The notes below the pieces were generated by a model. That model ran no database searches, was not told where the DNA came from, and saw nothing but the letters and a program-made list of their open reading frames with translations. 64,000 bases of DNA. Origin: Ilex aquifolium. Lineage: Eukaryota > Streptophyta > Magnoliopsida > Aquifoliales > Aquifoliaceae. The position numbers and the translations under genes are program-made. Shown piece by piece: positions 47,257 through 58,694 of this stretch; position 1 is the stretch's first letter; every line of letters starts with the position of its first letter. The stretch is from contig OX637397.1 in NCBI GenBank assembly GCA_951799425.1, positions 11,149,064 through 11,213,063 on the forward strand, read 5' to 3'.

Positions 47257-49077
47257 TGGGGGAGGCAGGGAGGACAGGGGATGGAGAAGGGGCTTCAAAG
47301 TGTATGTGAGTTTCTGCGTGTTTTTGGTGTGTTCTATTTTTGTATCTGTGTGTGTTATGTGTGATTTAGCTAGCTTGAGCATATGGATAATTTAGTGTCG
47401 CTTTAACACTAACACTGGTACCACTCTGCGCCATGACAACGTATGGTTCCACTGAATTTAATTTTTCCCCCCCTTCATTTTTCAAAAAGACAAACATCAA
47501 TAAACATATAACTCAAATGGATTAAATCAAAAAATCAAAAAACATTCTGTAAATCCACATATTCATTCAGCTGTAGAATTGCGAAAATCACATAAATATT
47601 AATGACATACTCACCCATTAACAAACTTTTTGCCCATTAATCCTTCTCTTAAAGTGATCGAAGTAGAACCCATTAACCCCATTCATGGAACGGTCCTATT
47701 GCAATAAATAACCAATGTGGGATTCATGAATACTCTTCAATTAAAATTCTAAATTTTTAATTCGAAAATGAAAAACAACTTAAACAAATCGAAGTCAAGC
47801 ATTAGCACTCCATTAAGCTCAAAATTCTTAAGCTTTTGATTAAGGACATTTGTACAAAAAATAAACAATACCACATAACACACACACGAATGTGTATGGC
47901 ACCGGACAATCATTACGGGCAAAAGAACTTCAATTAGTCCCTTTGTAAAAACTGAATTCTAAAAACCCGAAAACAGCTCAATTCAAAAAGTAAAATCCCA
48001 TGAAAAATTTAATCCACACAACCAAACAAAGAAAGAAAACTGCAGCATTTACATAGCAAGTTGGTGAGTAACTATCCTTTCATGCGTCTCACTAAATGAC
48101 TAAAAAATTCAAAAACTTGAGCTTCTTCCAAAGTATACACAACAACCACCACCACTACCATTAGATTCATTATGCAAGTAACGAATTTCTTCCAAGTAAA
48201 TTTCACAAAATAGTCGGTCGGCCAATGACTGGGCTAGTTGGGAAACTTCCACACCAAACACAAAATACAAGTCAATTGATTGGGCTGGATCAATCAAAGT
48301 TAATTACAACCATGAAAGCCACAACCATTAAAACAAAACGTAAAAGCCTAATTCGACTAAAAATATGGAAGATACCCAAATTAACAAGAAAACAACTAAG
48401 ACTTATCGAACTATCAAGTATACATAAACTCTAACCTCATAGGTACAGAAAAATTAAAACACAAAGAAGTTCGCATGCTTAAGATCTAGAAAACCATAGA
48501 AAAATTATTGACTTTTATAATGAATACCGGATCTAGAAAACAAAAATTATTGCAGCTAATGAATGAAAATAAAAAATAAATGCAAATACTTTGTGTAAGG
48601 CATTTTAGCAAACAACTTGCATGCGGAAAGCCAATGGAAATGCATACCCATGAAATTAGCGATGGATTGGGAGAATGAATCCGACACCACATGCAAAATT
48701 ATTCAAAAATTAATGTGGGTGCTTAATTTGGGAGCACTTACATTAAAAAACTCAAATTAACACTCAAATTAAACACCCAATTGTTGTTTGTATGTGTGTA
48801 AAAACCCAAATTAACACCCAACCTGTGTGTGTGCTGTGTGTGGGTTTGTCTGCGTGGACTGTACGATTGTGTGTGCATGTGTCAGCGTGATGTGTATGAG
48901 TATGCGTGTATTGTGTGTGTTGTGTGCGATGGTGTGCGAAGTGTGTGTGTGCTGGGGCGTGTGTGTATGTGAGTTCGATCAACTATGAGAGAGAGAGAGG
49001 TGTATCTGGGCGATGGCAGATGAGATATTTGGTGTTGGTTTAGCCATGGCAGAGGAGCTTAGAGAGAGAGAGACGTC
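47257..49077. other. Intergenic DNA with an unassigned minus-strand frame
   Basis: A minus-strand frame at 48109-48297 contains QLAQSLADRLFCEIYLEEIRYLHNESNG, which looks protein-like but matches no family I can name; it could be one exon. From 48785 to 48975 the strand is GT-rich (CA on the minus), a decayed microsatellite. Nothing else is supported. Confidence 0.3.
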
Positions 49078-49499
49078 TAAGAGCAACTCCAACAATACTC
49101 CACTCAAAATATATTTAAATATTATACTATTTATTTTAGCTAATCACTTTTTCAAAATTACTTCAACAACGCTATCTATTTTAGCTAACCACATCAACTA
49201 ATTTTAACTAACTATTAATTATTAAAATCTAAAATACTATGTAGTATTCCATGTCAAGGGTAACCAAGAGTAAAAATTCAATCGGATATAATGTTGCACT
49301 GATCATCCCTACCCACTGATTTTAATCATTTCATCTTGCAAATAGTAATAAAATGGACCTCCAAAATTAAAATTCTGAACATAACATGAACTTATCAAAT
49401 ACTTCAATGGACTGAATAAGCATCTAAATTGATCAATCCATTATCCAAGAGACAAAAGAGAAACTAATAAGAAAGAAACAAGTGAAAGTGGTGGCTTAC

Positions 49500-49639
49500 T
49501 TTCAATGACAGAATTAGTGAAGTGTGGAAATTCTTCCTCCAATCCAATTACAAATATTTTTTGAGTTCTACAATAATCAAGTATCAGCTCCTTCCATAGT
49601 TGTACCTGCTTCTCTCGAGTCTCCCTCACCGGCTGCAAA
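49500..49639 (-). pseudogene. VPS25 exon 2 (captured fragment)
   Basis: Read on the minus strand from an AG acceptor (49641-49640), it encodes the end of a Thr codon and then LQPVRETREKQVQLWKELIL...CRTQKIFVIGLEEEFPHFTNSVIE, the first winged-helix domain of plant VPS25. VPS25 is an ESCRT-II subunit that links to ESCRT-III during sorting of ubiquitinated cargo into multivesicular bodies. A GT donor (GTAAGC) follows at 49499. The expected next exon (starting SLSHEA-like) is absent before the element's terminus at 49081 and in the next 4 kb, so the gene is incomplete. No stop or frameshift mars this exon. Confidence 0.88.
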
Positions 49640-49818
49640 CTAAAATTAAAAAAAAGAACCAAATCAAATCACACCCCCAACATTAACTCTCTCACCTTAA
49701 AAGGACCGATGGAAGCTCTCAAACCCTTTCCCTTCCCCTGCTTCCCCTCTTTCGCTGGATTCCCATCCCCCTCTTCCTCATCAATCTAACCCCTTTCCTC
49801 ACCAAGCTCCTTGCTGGA

Positions 49819-51386
49819 ATGGACCCAATCCTCAACTCTTTACCTAGGGCTGATGGCTCTTGCGCAGCTGTGGGTGATTCGGTACCCCCAATAGCAGATC
49901 CTGTAGATATGTCCACTAAGGGCAAAGATTGCCACCTTTATTGCTCCAAATCTGCTACAAGCCAAGACGGTAGGACCCAGGAGGAGTTATTGTCCAACCA
50001 ACAAAAGGATCTTCCAAATAAAGAAGTTACTGCTCTCACTAATGCGCAACTACTGCCGAGCGGGTGGAAGGTTTTAAAGCTTTGTTCAACAAGAGTAGAC
50101 TTCAAAATGCTGAAACTCTTACTAAAACAGGGGAAAACCCCCCTACTCAGCACAAATCTGATACTAATGTCCCGTGGATTCAAATGCTCAAGTATGGCAG
50201 GAATCGCCCAAACCCAGAAACAAGCAGGATTGAACAAGATGCCATGAAATTGCAATACTATGAACCAAAAAGAGTTAACAACCGTGTTGTTGTTCAACCC
50301 CCAGTTGAGGTTGCAAACAGAGGTTGTGCCTTATGGAGAAACTGTCTTGTGGGATACTTCATTGAGAAAAAACTGTCATTCTCGACAGTGTCTTTTATCG
50401 CCCATAAGATTTGGGACAAAATGGGACTGTTGGAGGTCCTGACTAATGATCATGGGTTCTTCTTCTTCAAATTTGAGGATGAGGAGGCAAGAACCAGAGT
50501 GGTGGAAGCTGGTACATGGTTCTTCCAGGGTAGGCCATTATTCCTTAAGAAATGGCAGTCAGATGTTGCTGTCTCAAAAGAGGATAACTCTGTCATTCCA
50601 GTTTAGGTCAAGCTGTATAATATCCCCCTGCAATACTGGACTGATGAAGGTATTAGCTACATTGCAAGTGCGGTTGGTAAACCATTATATGCGGATTCAC
50701 TTACTGCAACAAGGAAGAGGATTAACTTCGCACGTGTATGTGTGGAGATCAATGCTCATTGTGATCTGACTGAATCATTTGACCTACAGTTGGATAGGTG
50801 TGATGATAGTGGTAACCCTATTATGGTAATGATTGGGGTTGAATACCAATGGAAACCCAAGGTTTGTCTTGGTTGCCAAACTTTTGGACACGCTCAGTCT
50901 AACTGCCACAAACAGATAGACACTAGGCCGATAAATCTAGTTCCTCAAACTCTTGGGGCAATTAGACTTGATAATGGTTAAACCATTGTAAGTACTACTG
51001 TTGTGGTGGAGGAGTCTAACCAAACTGGGAACACTGTGCCTTCTTCGCATTTGGCCAGCAGCTTAGATGTTCTGAATGACGTCAATGGAAAGGAGGTGAT
51101 TGAGGAACAAACAATTCCCCCCTGCCCACCTGATAAAGACAAAGGTAATCAGGTATCTGAAATGGATGGTAATTTAAATGTTGATGGTGGGTCTATAGTT
51201 GTAGACATTAGTCATGCCCATCTTAAAATTAGTGAAGTGGAGAAACATGACCTACTGGACTCTGAAAATCGGTGGATCACTCAGGAAAAGAAAAAGGCAA
51301 AAAATTTAAAAAAGAAGTCTAAGTCTGAGGCTAAATTAAAAGGGGTTGAGCACTTTAAACTCAGCAAAGCCCTCCTTCATGATTAA
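49819..51386 (+). pseudogene. LINE ORF1 (DUF4283 / zinc-knuckle RNA-binding protein), broken
   Basis: It opens at ATG 49819 (MDPILNSLPRADG). The frame shifts between about 50064 and 50247, then continues with the DUF4283-like block (LWRNCLVGYFIEKKLSF, VVEAGTWFF, PLFLKKW, INFARVCVEI). A CCHC knuckle follows at CLGCQTFGHAQSNC (about 50857). In-frame stops occur at TAG 50604-50606, where a Trp is expected in the IPVWVKL motif, and TAA 50979-50981. The tail is Lys-rich and ends at 51386. ORF1 proteins bind the element RNA and accompany ORF2; this copy is dead. Confidence 0.88.
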
Positions 51387-54300
51387 TTTTGCTTGTTGGA
51401 ATATTAGAGGGCTTAATGAGCCTTCTAAACAGGAGGAAGTGAGAAAGTTAATCAGAGAGGCACATCTGGACATGGTAGGAGTCATTGAAACCAAAGTTAG
51501 GAGTGTTAATTGCTCTACTATTATGCCACAGGTTTTTAGGCAGTGGAGCTACTGTGCTAACTACCAATACCACACTTTAGGGAGTATTTGGATTGGATGG
51601 AATCCAAATATTATTAATGTTACCAAACGCGTTGAATCTGACCAAGTTATACACTGTCATGTTCAACATATTGAGAGCAATACCTGTTTTTTTGCCTCAT
51701 TTGTGTATGCAATGAATGAAATGGTGGATAGAAGGCCCCTATGGGCAGACTCGAGATATTACTCAAACCTCGTCAGCAATGACCCCTGGATTATCCTTGG
51801 GGATTTCAACATCATAAGGAACCCTAGTGAATCTGTGGGATGTGGTGGAAAATGGAATAATGCAATGATGGAATTTGAAGATTGCTTACAGGATTCTGAA
51901 CTTGAGGACCTGAGATATTCTGGATTGCTCTATACTTGGAGAAACAAGAGAGAAGGGACAAGATTTATTACAAGAAAACTGGACAGGGTCCTCATCAATC
52001 AAGTTTGGAATACCAAATTCCAACAAGCCGCTGCTGAGTTCCTTCCATTTGGGTTTCTGACCATTCTCCGGCTGTTGTTAAGCTGGGTAACATTGCTTGG
52101 AGGAGGAGGACTCCATTTAAGTTCTTCAGTCACCTTGCTGATAAGGAGAATTTTTTAGATACTGTGGCTCAAGCTTGGGCGACTGGTGTGCAAGGATCTT
52201 TCCAATTCAAACTATCCTCTAAGCTAAAGAGACTCAAAGACGTTTTTAAGACTATGTGCAAGGAAAGAGGACATTCTACTGAGCTTGTCCAATCTGCAAA
52301 AGCTGCTCTTGAGAATTGCCAAATTAATATTGATAGGAACCCATCAAACCATAGCCTGGTTCAGGAGGAGAAGAAGCTTCTAGCAGCTTATCTGGAGGTT
52401 GCCAAAGATGAGGAGTTGATCTACAAGCAAAAGTCAAGGATCTTGTGGCTTAAAGAGGGTGATCAGAATACAAGCTTCTTTTTCAAGACTAGGATTAATA
52501 GAAGAAGTAGGAAGAAAATTATTTCTATAAAGAAAATGGATGGGACCATTGCTAAAAGTTAAGAGGAGGTCAAGATTGAAGCCATTGACTATTTCAAGCA
52601 GCTCTTGGGACAGTCTAGTTACACCATGCCTGATAGTGAGAGAAAGAGAAGTCTTGACTCAATCATTCAAAGGAAAGTCTCTGACCAACAGTCTGGGACT
52701 ATGGTTAGGGAGTTCTCCAACGAGGAAATCAAGCAGGCTTTCTTGTCCATGAGTGACCATAAGGCTCCTGGCCCTGATGGTTTTAACCCATATTTCTTCA
52801 AGAAGGCTTGGCCAATCATTGGACAAGAGGTCATCGATGCTGTAAAGGAGTTCTTCTCTCAAGGTATGCTTCTCAGGGAACTTAATGCCACCATTATCAC
52901 ATTGGTTCCTAAGGAGCCTAATCCTACATCCATGAGTGACTTTAGGCCAATCTCATGTTGTAATACCATCTACAAGGCTATCTCCAAGCTCATTGCTTCT
53001 AGAATCAAGGAAGTGATCCCTTTTATTGTTGGCCATAGTCAAGCTGCCTTTATCCCTGGTAGAAGGATTGGTGACAACATTTTAATTTCTCAAGAGTTGT
53101 TTAGAAACTATCATAGGAATCAAGGAGCTGCAAGGTGTGCAATCAAGGTGGACTTGAGGAAAGCCTTTGATACTATTAATTGGGGTTTCTTAATGGGATG
53201 TTATGGGGTTTCCCCCCTTGATTAGAAATTGGGTTTGGCAATGCATTTCTACACCCAAGTTTTCTGTTAACGTTAATGGTGAACTTGTTGGGTTCTTTCC
53301 TAGCACGAGAGGCTTAAGGCAAGGAGATCCCATATCCCCTTACCTCTTTGTGATTGCAATGGAGATATTATCCCTCACTATTAAGCAACATGTCTCTTCT
53401 TTTGATACTTTCAGTTTTCACTGGAGATGTAAGAAAGTTAAGCTCACCCATCTTGTGTTTGCTGATGATATTTTGCTCTTCTGTCATGGGGATCTTTCTT
53501 CTACCAAAGTGTTCAAAGATTCCTTGGATCAGTTCCAAGCAATGTCTGGGCTGCAAGTCAATCAGGCCAAAAGCAGTCTCTTTATGAATGCTATCCACAA
53601 TGAGGTTAAGGATCAAATTGTACATCTTCTCGGCTTCACTATGGACCAGCTTCCTGTCAAGTACTTGGGCATCCCCCTGATCTCCACCAGATTGAAAACT
53701 CTTCACTGTAATGATCTCATTATTAGAATCGAGAAGAGAATTAATTCTTGGACAAATAGATGTTTGTCTTTTGCTGGTAGACTGATTTTGATCCAGAGTG
53801 TCATTTACAGCATGCATACTTATTGGTCTGCTCACTTATTTATGCCTCCGCAGATCATTGAAAGAATTGAGCAGCTTATGAGGAGATTTCTATGGAAAGG
53901 GACTGATATAAGAAGCACTGGTGCCAAAGTATCATGGGATGAGGTTTGTAAGCCTAAGGAGGAGGGTGGGTTAGGAGTTAAAAGGGTTAAAGAATGTAAC
54001 ACTGCTATGATGATGAGGTACATTTGGTTGCTTTTTACTGATAAGCAAAATTTGTGGGTGAAATGGATTCATATTTATCACTTAAGGGGCAGAAGCTTCT
54101 GGAGACTTAAAGCTTCCCAGTCTTGCTCTTGGAACTGGCTGTGTCTGCTTAAATTAAGACCCTTAACCAGGCCACTTATTAAGCATGTGATTGGGAATGG
54201 ACAAGCTACAAAGCTTTGGTATGACAATTGGCATCCTTTGGGACCTCTGGATTTAATTATTAGTATGAATGGAATTGAGGAGCTTCATCTCAATGTGGAG

Positions 54301-55024
54301 GAGTCTGTCAGCAGTATTATTAACAACGGCCAGTGGCAATGGCCTCCAAATTCCAATTTCTGCCATGTTGTGATCAACTCCATGCTTACCTATCTCCCCA
54401 ACCCTGCTAATGAGGATTCTGTCAAGTGGACTCCTAATGGCAGAATGGGATTTAGCACCAAATCTGTTTGGGATCAAATCAGACAAAGGAAACCTCCTGT
54501 GTGCTGGTATAAGCTGGTCTAGTCTGATAAATCTATCCCTAAAATGTGTTTCATCCTATGGCTGGATGTTAGACACAGGCTTAGCACCCTTGATCGTATG
54601 CAATCTTACGCTACTCATTTGGGATCTGGATGTATATTATGCAGGACTTCTCCTGAAACACATCCTCATTTATTTTTTGCATGTTCTTACTCCTTTAGTG
54701 TTTGGTCTGCTACTCTCTCATTCTCTGGGGAGCTTTGGTAGCCTAAGCCTTGGGATGACTTTTGTTGATTGGGCTGCTATTAATTGGAAGGGTAAGTCGA
54801 TGAAGAAACTGATTTGCAGAATCTGCTTGGCTGCCACCGTTTATCACTTGTGGATGGAGAGAAATAATAGAAGATTTAGAAACCAGTTCAAGGATCCTAT
54901 CTTTGTTACCCATCTTATCCTGCGGACTGTGTGGAGTAGATTGGCTTCTCTCAAATACAAGACCTCTTATAGCAACTTCCAAACTATCCAGAAGTGGAGA
55001 CTTCCACTTAGCTGTCTCTCCTAA
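51379..55024 (+). pseudogene. LINE ORF2 (endonuclease, reverse transcriptase, zf-RVT), broken
   Basis: The ATG at 51379 overlaps the ORF1 stop in ATGATTAA. The endonuclease has ACWNIRGLN, GVIETK, IILGDFNIIRNP and RKLDRVLIN; a frameshift at about 52050-52056 precedes the SDHSP catalytic motif. A TAA at 52560-52562 and a frameshift near 53203-53225 break the RT, whose blocks are KAPGPDGF, FRPISCCNTIYK, QAAFIPGRRI, GLRQGDPISPYLF, LVFADDILLF (about 53452) and LPVKYLGIPL. A TAG at 54520-54522 falls before the C-terminal zinc-binding RVT region (CFILWLDVRHRL, CILCRTSPETHPHLFF). No RNase H domain is evident. Confidence 0.92.
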
Positions 55025-55786
55025 TCACCTATTTCAGAGGTCTTCTTTACTCTGTTTTGGGTGGTTTTTGTATGGAGGTGGTCACTGTATTACTTTCATA
55101 TGAACCCCACTTTGCTGTATTATTTTTGTGGCTGTTTGTTTTGGGTTTTGATGTTGTTTGCAACATTGGTGAGCTTCTGGATTTGGAAATGGATTTGGTC
55201 TTTTGGTTTCGGGTTTGGGGCAAAATGCAAATGGCTTGCAATTGAGAGTTTGCACTGCCTTGACTGCTGAATAGTCACGTGAACAGTTACGTGAACAATG
55301 ATTATTCAGCTACTGCATCTAGCTGAGGGATACAACAGTATGGGCAGCTGAAGGGATCCACGATCCATGAGCAGCTGCTTTCTTGACCTGAATGAGCTGG
55401 CAGAAGTGCTGGGATGAGCTGTTGGAAAGCTGAGCGAGCTGAAGCAGTCAATGGACTGATCTGCTTTTGGGCTGTGAGCATCGTTCTCTGTGGTCGCATA
55501 GTTGCAGTTGTGATGGTTATACTTTAGACATATACTTGCATGGAGCTGAGCTAGAGATACAACAACCAGCTGTCTTGCAGAATCCAAGCGCTGGCCAAGT
55601 GTAGAAACTTGTTGATTCATTGAATATTCTCAGCAAGAGGTGCATCTTTTTGCCTATTCTAGCTGTTTTTCTCCCTTTTCTGAGGTGGCTATATGCTTTG
55701 TTGCGGGTGGCTGTGTTGTTTACTCTTGGCTGTCTGCTTGATATGTTGGGTCTGACTTGTTGTTCTGGGATATCCCAATTCTAGCA

Positions 55787-55828
55787 GCATTAACTGTTCA
55801 CGTGACTGTTCATGTGAACAGTTAATGC
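55787..55828 (+). repeat. Long near-perfect inverted repeat in the LINE 3' region
   Basis: The arms are GCATTAACTGTTCACGTGA and its complement, read as TTCATGTGAACAGTTAATGC, around a CTG-centred loop. The single mismatch is a G-U pair in the plus-strand RNA, so about 18-19 pairs can form. Related CACGTGAACAGTTACGTGAAC words occur at about 55275-55295. Confidence 0.85.
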
Positions 55829-56163
55829 TGATTTGTTCTCATCAGCTGGTCTCTCTCAGCTGACTGCATTCTTCTACAGGAGTATTTCTGGTTTCTGGAG
55901 TGACTTTGCTTGGGCAGCTTCTGTTCACGCACATATTCACGCTCTAAGTGCTTCTCGGTGGTGTCTAGGGGCAGAATTGGCCCTGTTTTTGTTTATTTTT
56001 GGTACCAATGTATATTTTTGTCTACAATTCTGTGGGAGATACCCTTACTCTGGGCATCTCTTACAAACTTGTGTTTTGTCTTTCAGTCCTGCGTGATTTC
56101 ATTGTACAAATTGTGGGTAATTACCCTTGATCTTTGGTTTTTTAATCCAAATCACACCCCCAA

Positions 56164-56265
56164 TTGTTAGATTTAAAAACAACCCAAACTAAATTGCATC
56201 CCCAAAATGTAAGATTTTGAAAAAAAAAAATTCTTATATGTTGAAGAATAAAATCAAGTGATTAC
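56164..56265 (-). other. 5' part of captured VPS25 intron 1
   Basis: Minus-strand GTAATCAC at 56265 is the donor of VPS25 exon 1. The intron runs left into the LINE and resumes at 49664 down to the acceptor TTTTAG at 49640. Confidence 0.75.
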
Positions 56266-56324
56266 GTGAAGTATGGAGGATAGTTGAAGAAATGGGGAAG
56301 CTTCAAATCACCCAGTTTCTGCAT
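56266..56324 (-). pseudogene. VPS25 exon 1 (captured fragment)
   Basis: Minus strand from ATG at 56324: MQKLGDLKLPHFFNYPPYF plus two bases of a Thr codon, then a GT donor. This is the N-terminus of plant VPS25. The PPxY-type segment (YPPY) corresponds to the motif by which VPS25 contacts VPS22 and VPS36 in ESCRT-II. It joins in phase to exon 2 at 49639 to give ...YFTLQPVRE. The stretch to about 56860 is the captured 5' UTR/promoter side. With exons 3 onward missing, the best outcome would be a short N-terminal peptide. Confidence 0.9.
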
Positions 56325-56868
56325 CTCTTGGCTACTTTCCTATCTCTGAGTAAGTCGACGAGACAGAGCAATTCAGAGGAGGAAAGGGAAGAAAAGAAGG
56401 GAGGTTAGAAGAGAGAGAAATAGGTCCAAATTTATAGGGTTTTGCTGGATTTTTTTGGGGGGGTTTACTGGATTTTTAGGGGTGGGGGGTTTGCTGGATT
56501 TTTGGAGGGATTTTGTTGGATTTTTTTAGGGGTTTTACTCGATTTTAATCAACTCATCGTCTTCCCCATTCTGAGAGAGAGATAGAGAGAGAGAGAGAGA
56601 TATGGCGGAGCCTTCAGTCGGTGGAGCTTCAGTGAGCTTGGGGTGTTGTGGAGCTTCTGCGATGAAGAGCTTCACTGAGAGAGACAAAGAGAGTGAGGAG
56701 GAAATTGGCGCCAGCGAGGGAGAAATGGCTAGCTAGAACCAGCGAGTAAATAGGGGATTATGGGAAATAGATAGTGGAATAGATAGCTTGTTAGAGACAG
56801 ATTTTAGGGAGAAGCAATCTAAAATAGCTAAGAAAGGCTGTTTAACGAGCTTGTTGGAGTTGCTCTAA

Positions 56869-57589
56869 GATGGGGAGGGTTGCTGGCTTTGGTTTTTGTT
56901 ATGGGTGGCGTGTGTGTGTGGTTAAACTAAGCAGAAGGGTGTAATTGGATGGGATGAATTTAGTCATTAGATTTAAATAGAAGAATTTAGATGAGATCTG
57001 AATCATATACCTAAATTTCAATCAAATCTTAGTTGTTCTTTTACTCTTCTTAATTGGGAGGGGTGATTTCAATTTGAGAAGTTTGAAATTGCCTCTATCT
57101 TGTTATTATAGGTTATTATAGATATGTGAGTCTTCAGTTTTTTATTTTCTTCCTATCAATCCCTTTTCCTTAGTTTTTTCCTCATCTACTGTACAATCCT
57201 TACATCTCAGTTCAATTCGACTGCAAACATGCTGATTCTTCCTTAATCGGTGAATTTATCTATACAACTTCTAAAAGTAGCTTCACAAGAAATTCTTTTT
57301 TCCTATTTTATCGTTGAATAATTTTATAATATCTACTTTATACCTATTCAAGAATTTGCATATAATTATTGAAGGAATAAATTCATCCTTTGGCTTTTGA
57401 GTTTCTATTTTCTTCTTAAATAAATTTATAAACTATATATATATACTCCACTACTAAACCCAAAATTTTTTTTTTACCATCATTACCCTTAAACAATTAT
57501 ATAAAGTTAGATTATTATTAGATTAATTACACTAATTAATTACATAATATCATATGTAACCCATTGGCCATCCATCTTCTAATCAATTG
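56869..57589. other. AT-rich intergenic DNA, no gene seen
   Basis: This is the right flank of the captured-gene element. No frames or repeat ends are recognised. Confidence 0.5.
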
Positions 57590-57706
57590 TTTTTTTTTTC
57601 TTTTTTTTTGGGAGGGGGAGGGGGGAAGGGGTATTGAACCCTTGATCTCAAGAAGGCAAAACCTTCACAAGGTAAGGAGTACCATTGGACCAAAAACCCA
57701 TTGGTA
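57590..57706 (-). mobile_element. tRNA-derived SINE, copy 2 (inverted)
   Basis: Read on the minus strand it matches copy 1 at 1633-1741: TACCAATGGGT start, TGGTCCAATGGTACTCC A-box region, GGGTTCAA B-box core, C-rich stretch and poly(A) (plus-strand T-run 57590-57610). No clear target duplication is found here. It appears older or more decayed than copy 1. Confidence 0.88.
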
Positions 57707-58694
57707 CATTTACTGCACTTATGACTGTTTGGATGTTACTATGTATAAATTCACTCCTTAACCATTGATTAGTAATATAAATGCAATTTTTATGCTTTTT
57801 AGACCTTACAAATTCTTCAAGCAAATTTCTAATTATAGTCTAATACATTGTATTTATGAAAGACCATCTCTTCTCTCCTTCACCATTTGTCTATTGTACC
57901 CCAAAAGACGATGCATCGGATTTCTTTTACCTATTGATTCTTCCTCTATCTGATACTACTTTGAATCTATTGCGTTGTAAGTACATCTAACTCTTTCAGT
58001 TGCACCTAATTCTCTTGTAAATCCTTTATGTCAAACTTATCATTCAAATCTAATGATAATTAGTCTTTTTCACTAACTCAATGTGAAAATCTCAATATTT
58101 TCAAGTTGTGAAACCAACGCTTGCTGAAGAACTGTTGAAGCCATTGAATCGCTATGGAAGAGAATGTACCAATTTCAACTCTATATATTTTCTAGATAGT
58201 GTTTTTCTATTTTGTGTTCTCAACACCCATGAAATAATTTTTGGTTTTTTTGAGTTTGATTAATTCCAGAATATAAAGATAATAGATTTTGTCGAGTTAA
58301 TGATAAAGGCAGTTCGGCCTTGATTTCCATGGGAGAGTATGCATGCTTTTATAATTGATTTATTCCCTACACAATAACCAGAAAATTGGTTGTATGAAGC
58401 TTTTTTTTTTTTTTTTTGTCATCGTTAAGAGAAATGTAGTGGGACTTTCACAAAGATATATGCAGCATAGTGTATTTCTTGATTTCATGCCTTCTGGTAG
58501 TGTAATGTGTGTGGGATTATTGAATGATGTGGAGCAAAAACAAGTTAGTGTCGATTTTGTCTTGAGTTAGTGGTGGAATGCTTGAACTCTCGGGGCTATT
58601 ACAGATTATCATGATAACACTTTGTTTCCATCTATGGTAGGCTATGAATTACTGCACTATTATAACCTGGTTAATTTATACTACTACGCTGGTT
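57707..58694. other. Intergenic DNA, no gene recognised
   Basis: AT-rich with a T15-class run near 58400. A plus frame at 58355-58570 has no recognisable product. Confidence 0.45.

Larger units (their letters stand above)
49681..56147 (+). mobile_element. LINE (plant L1-type non-LTR retrotransposon), 6.5 kb, degenerate
   Basis: It is flanked by a perfect 16-bp target duplication, CAAATCACACCCCCAA (49665-49680 and 56148-56163). It carries ORF1 (DUF4283-like plus CCHC knuckle), ORF2 (AP-type endonuclease, RT with FADD, zf-RVT) and a 1.1-kb 3' region. No clear poly(A) tail is present before the right duplication. It sits in plus orientation, antisense to the captured VPS25, inside VPS25 intron 1. 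Confidence 0.95.
49081..56865 (-). mobile_element. PIF/Harbinger-type element carrying captured VPS25 exons, split by a LINE
   Basis: The outer ends are GAGCAACTCCAACAA and TTGTTGGAGTTGCTC, a perfect 15-bp inverted repeat, flanked by the 3-bp duplication TAA (49078-49080 and 56866-56868). That is the target-site size and sequence preference of PIF/Harbinger. Excluding the LINE and its second target copy, the element is about 1.3 kb. Inside, on the minus strand, are the upstream region, exon 1, intron 1, exon 2 and the start of intron 2 of VPS25. No transposase is present. It is best read as a gene-capturing (Pack-type) non-autonomous element. Confidence 0.8.

Noticed and set aside
47195..47395. 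Glycine-rich frame
   Set aside because: It is created by the poly(G) tract and GT-rich flanks.
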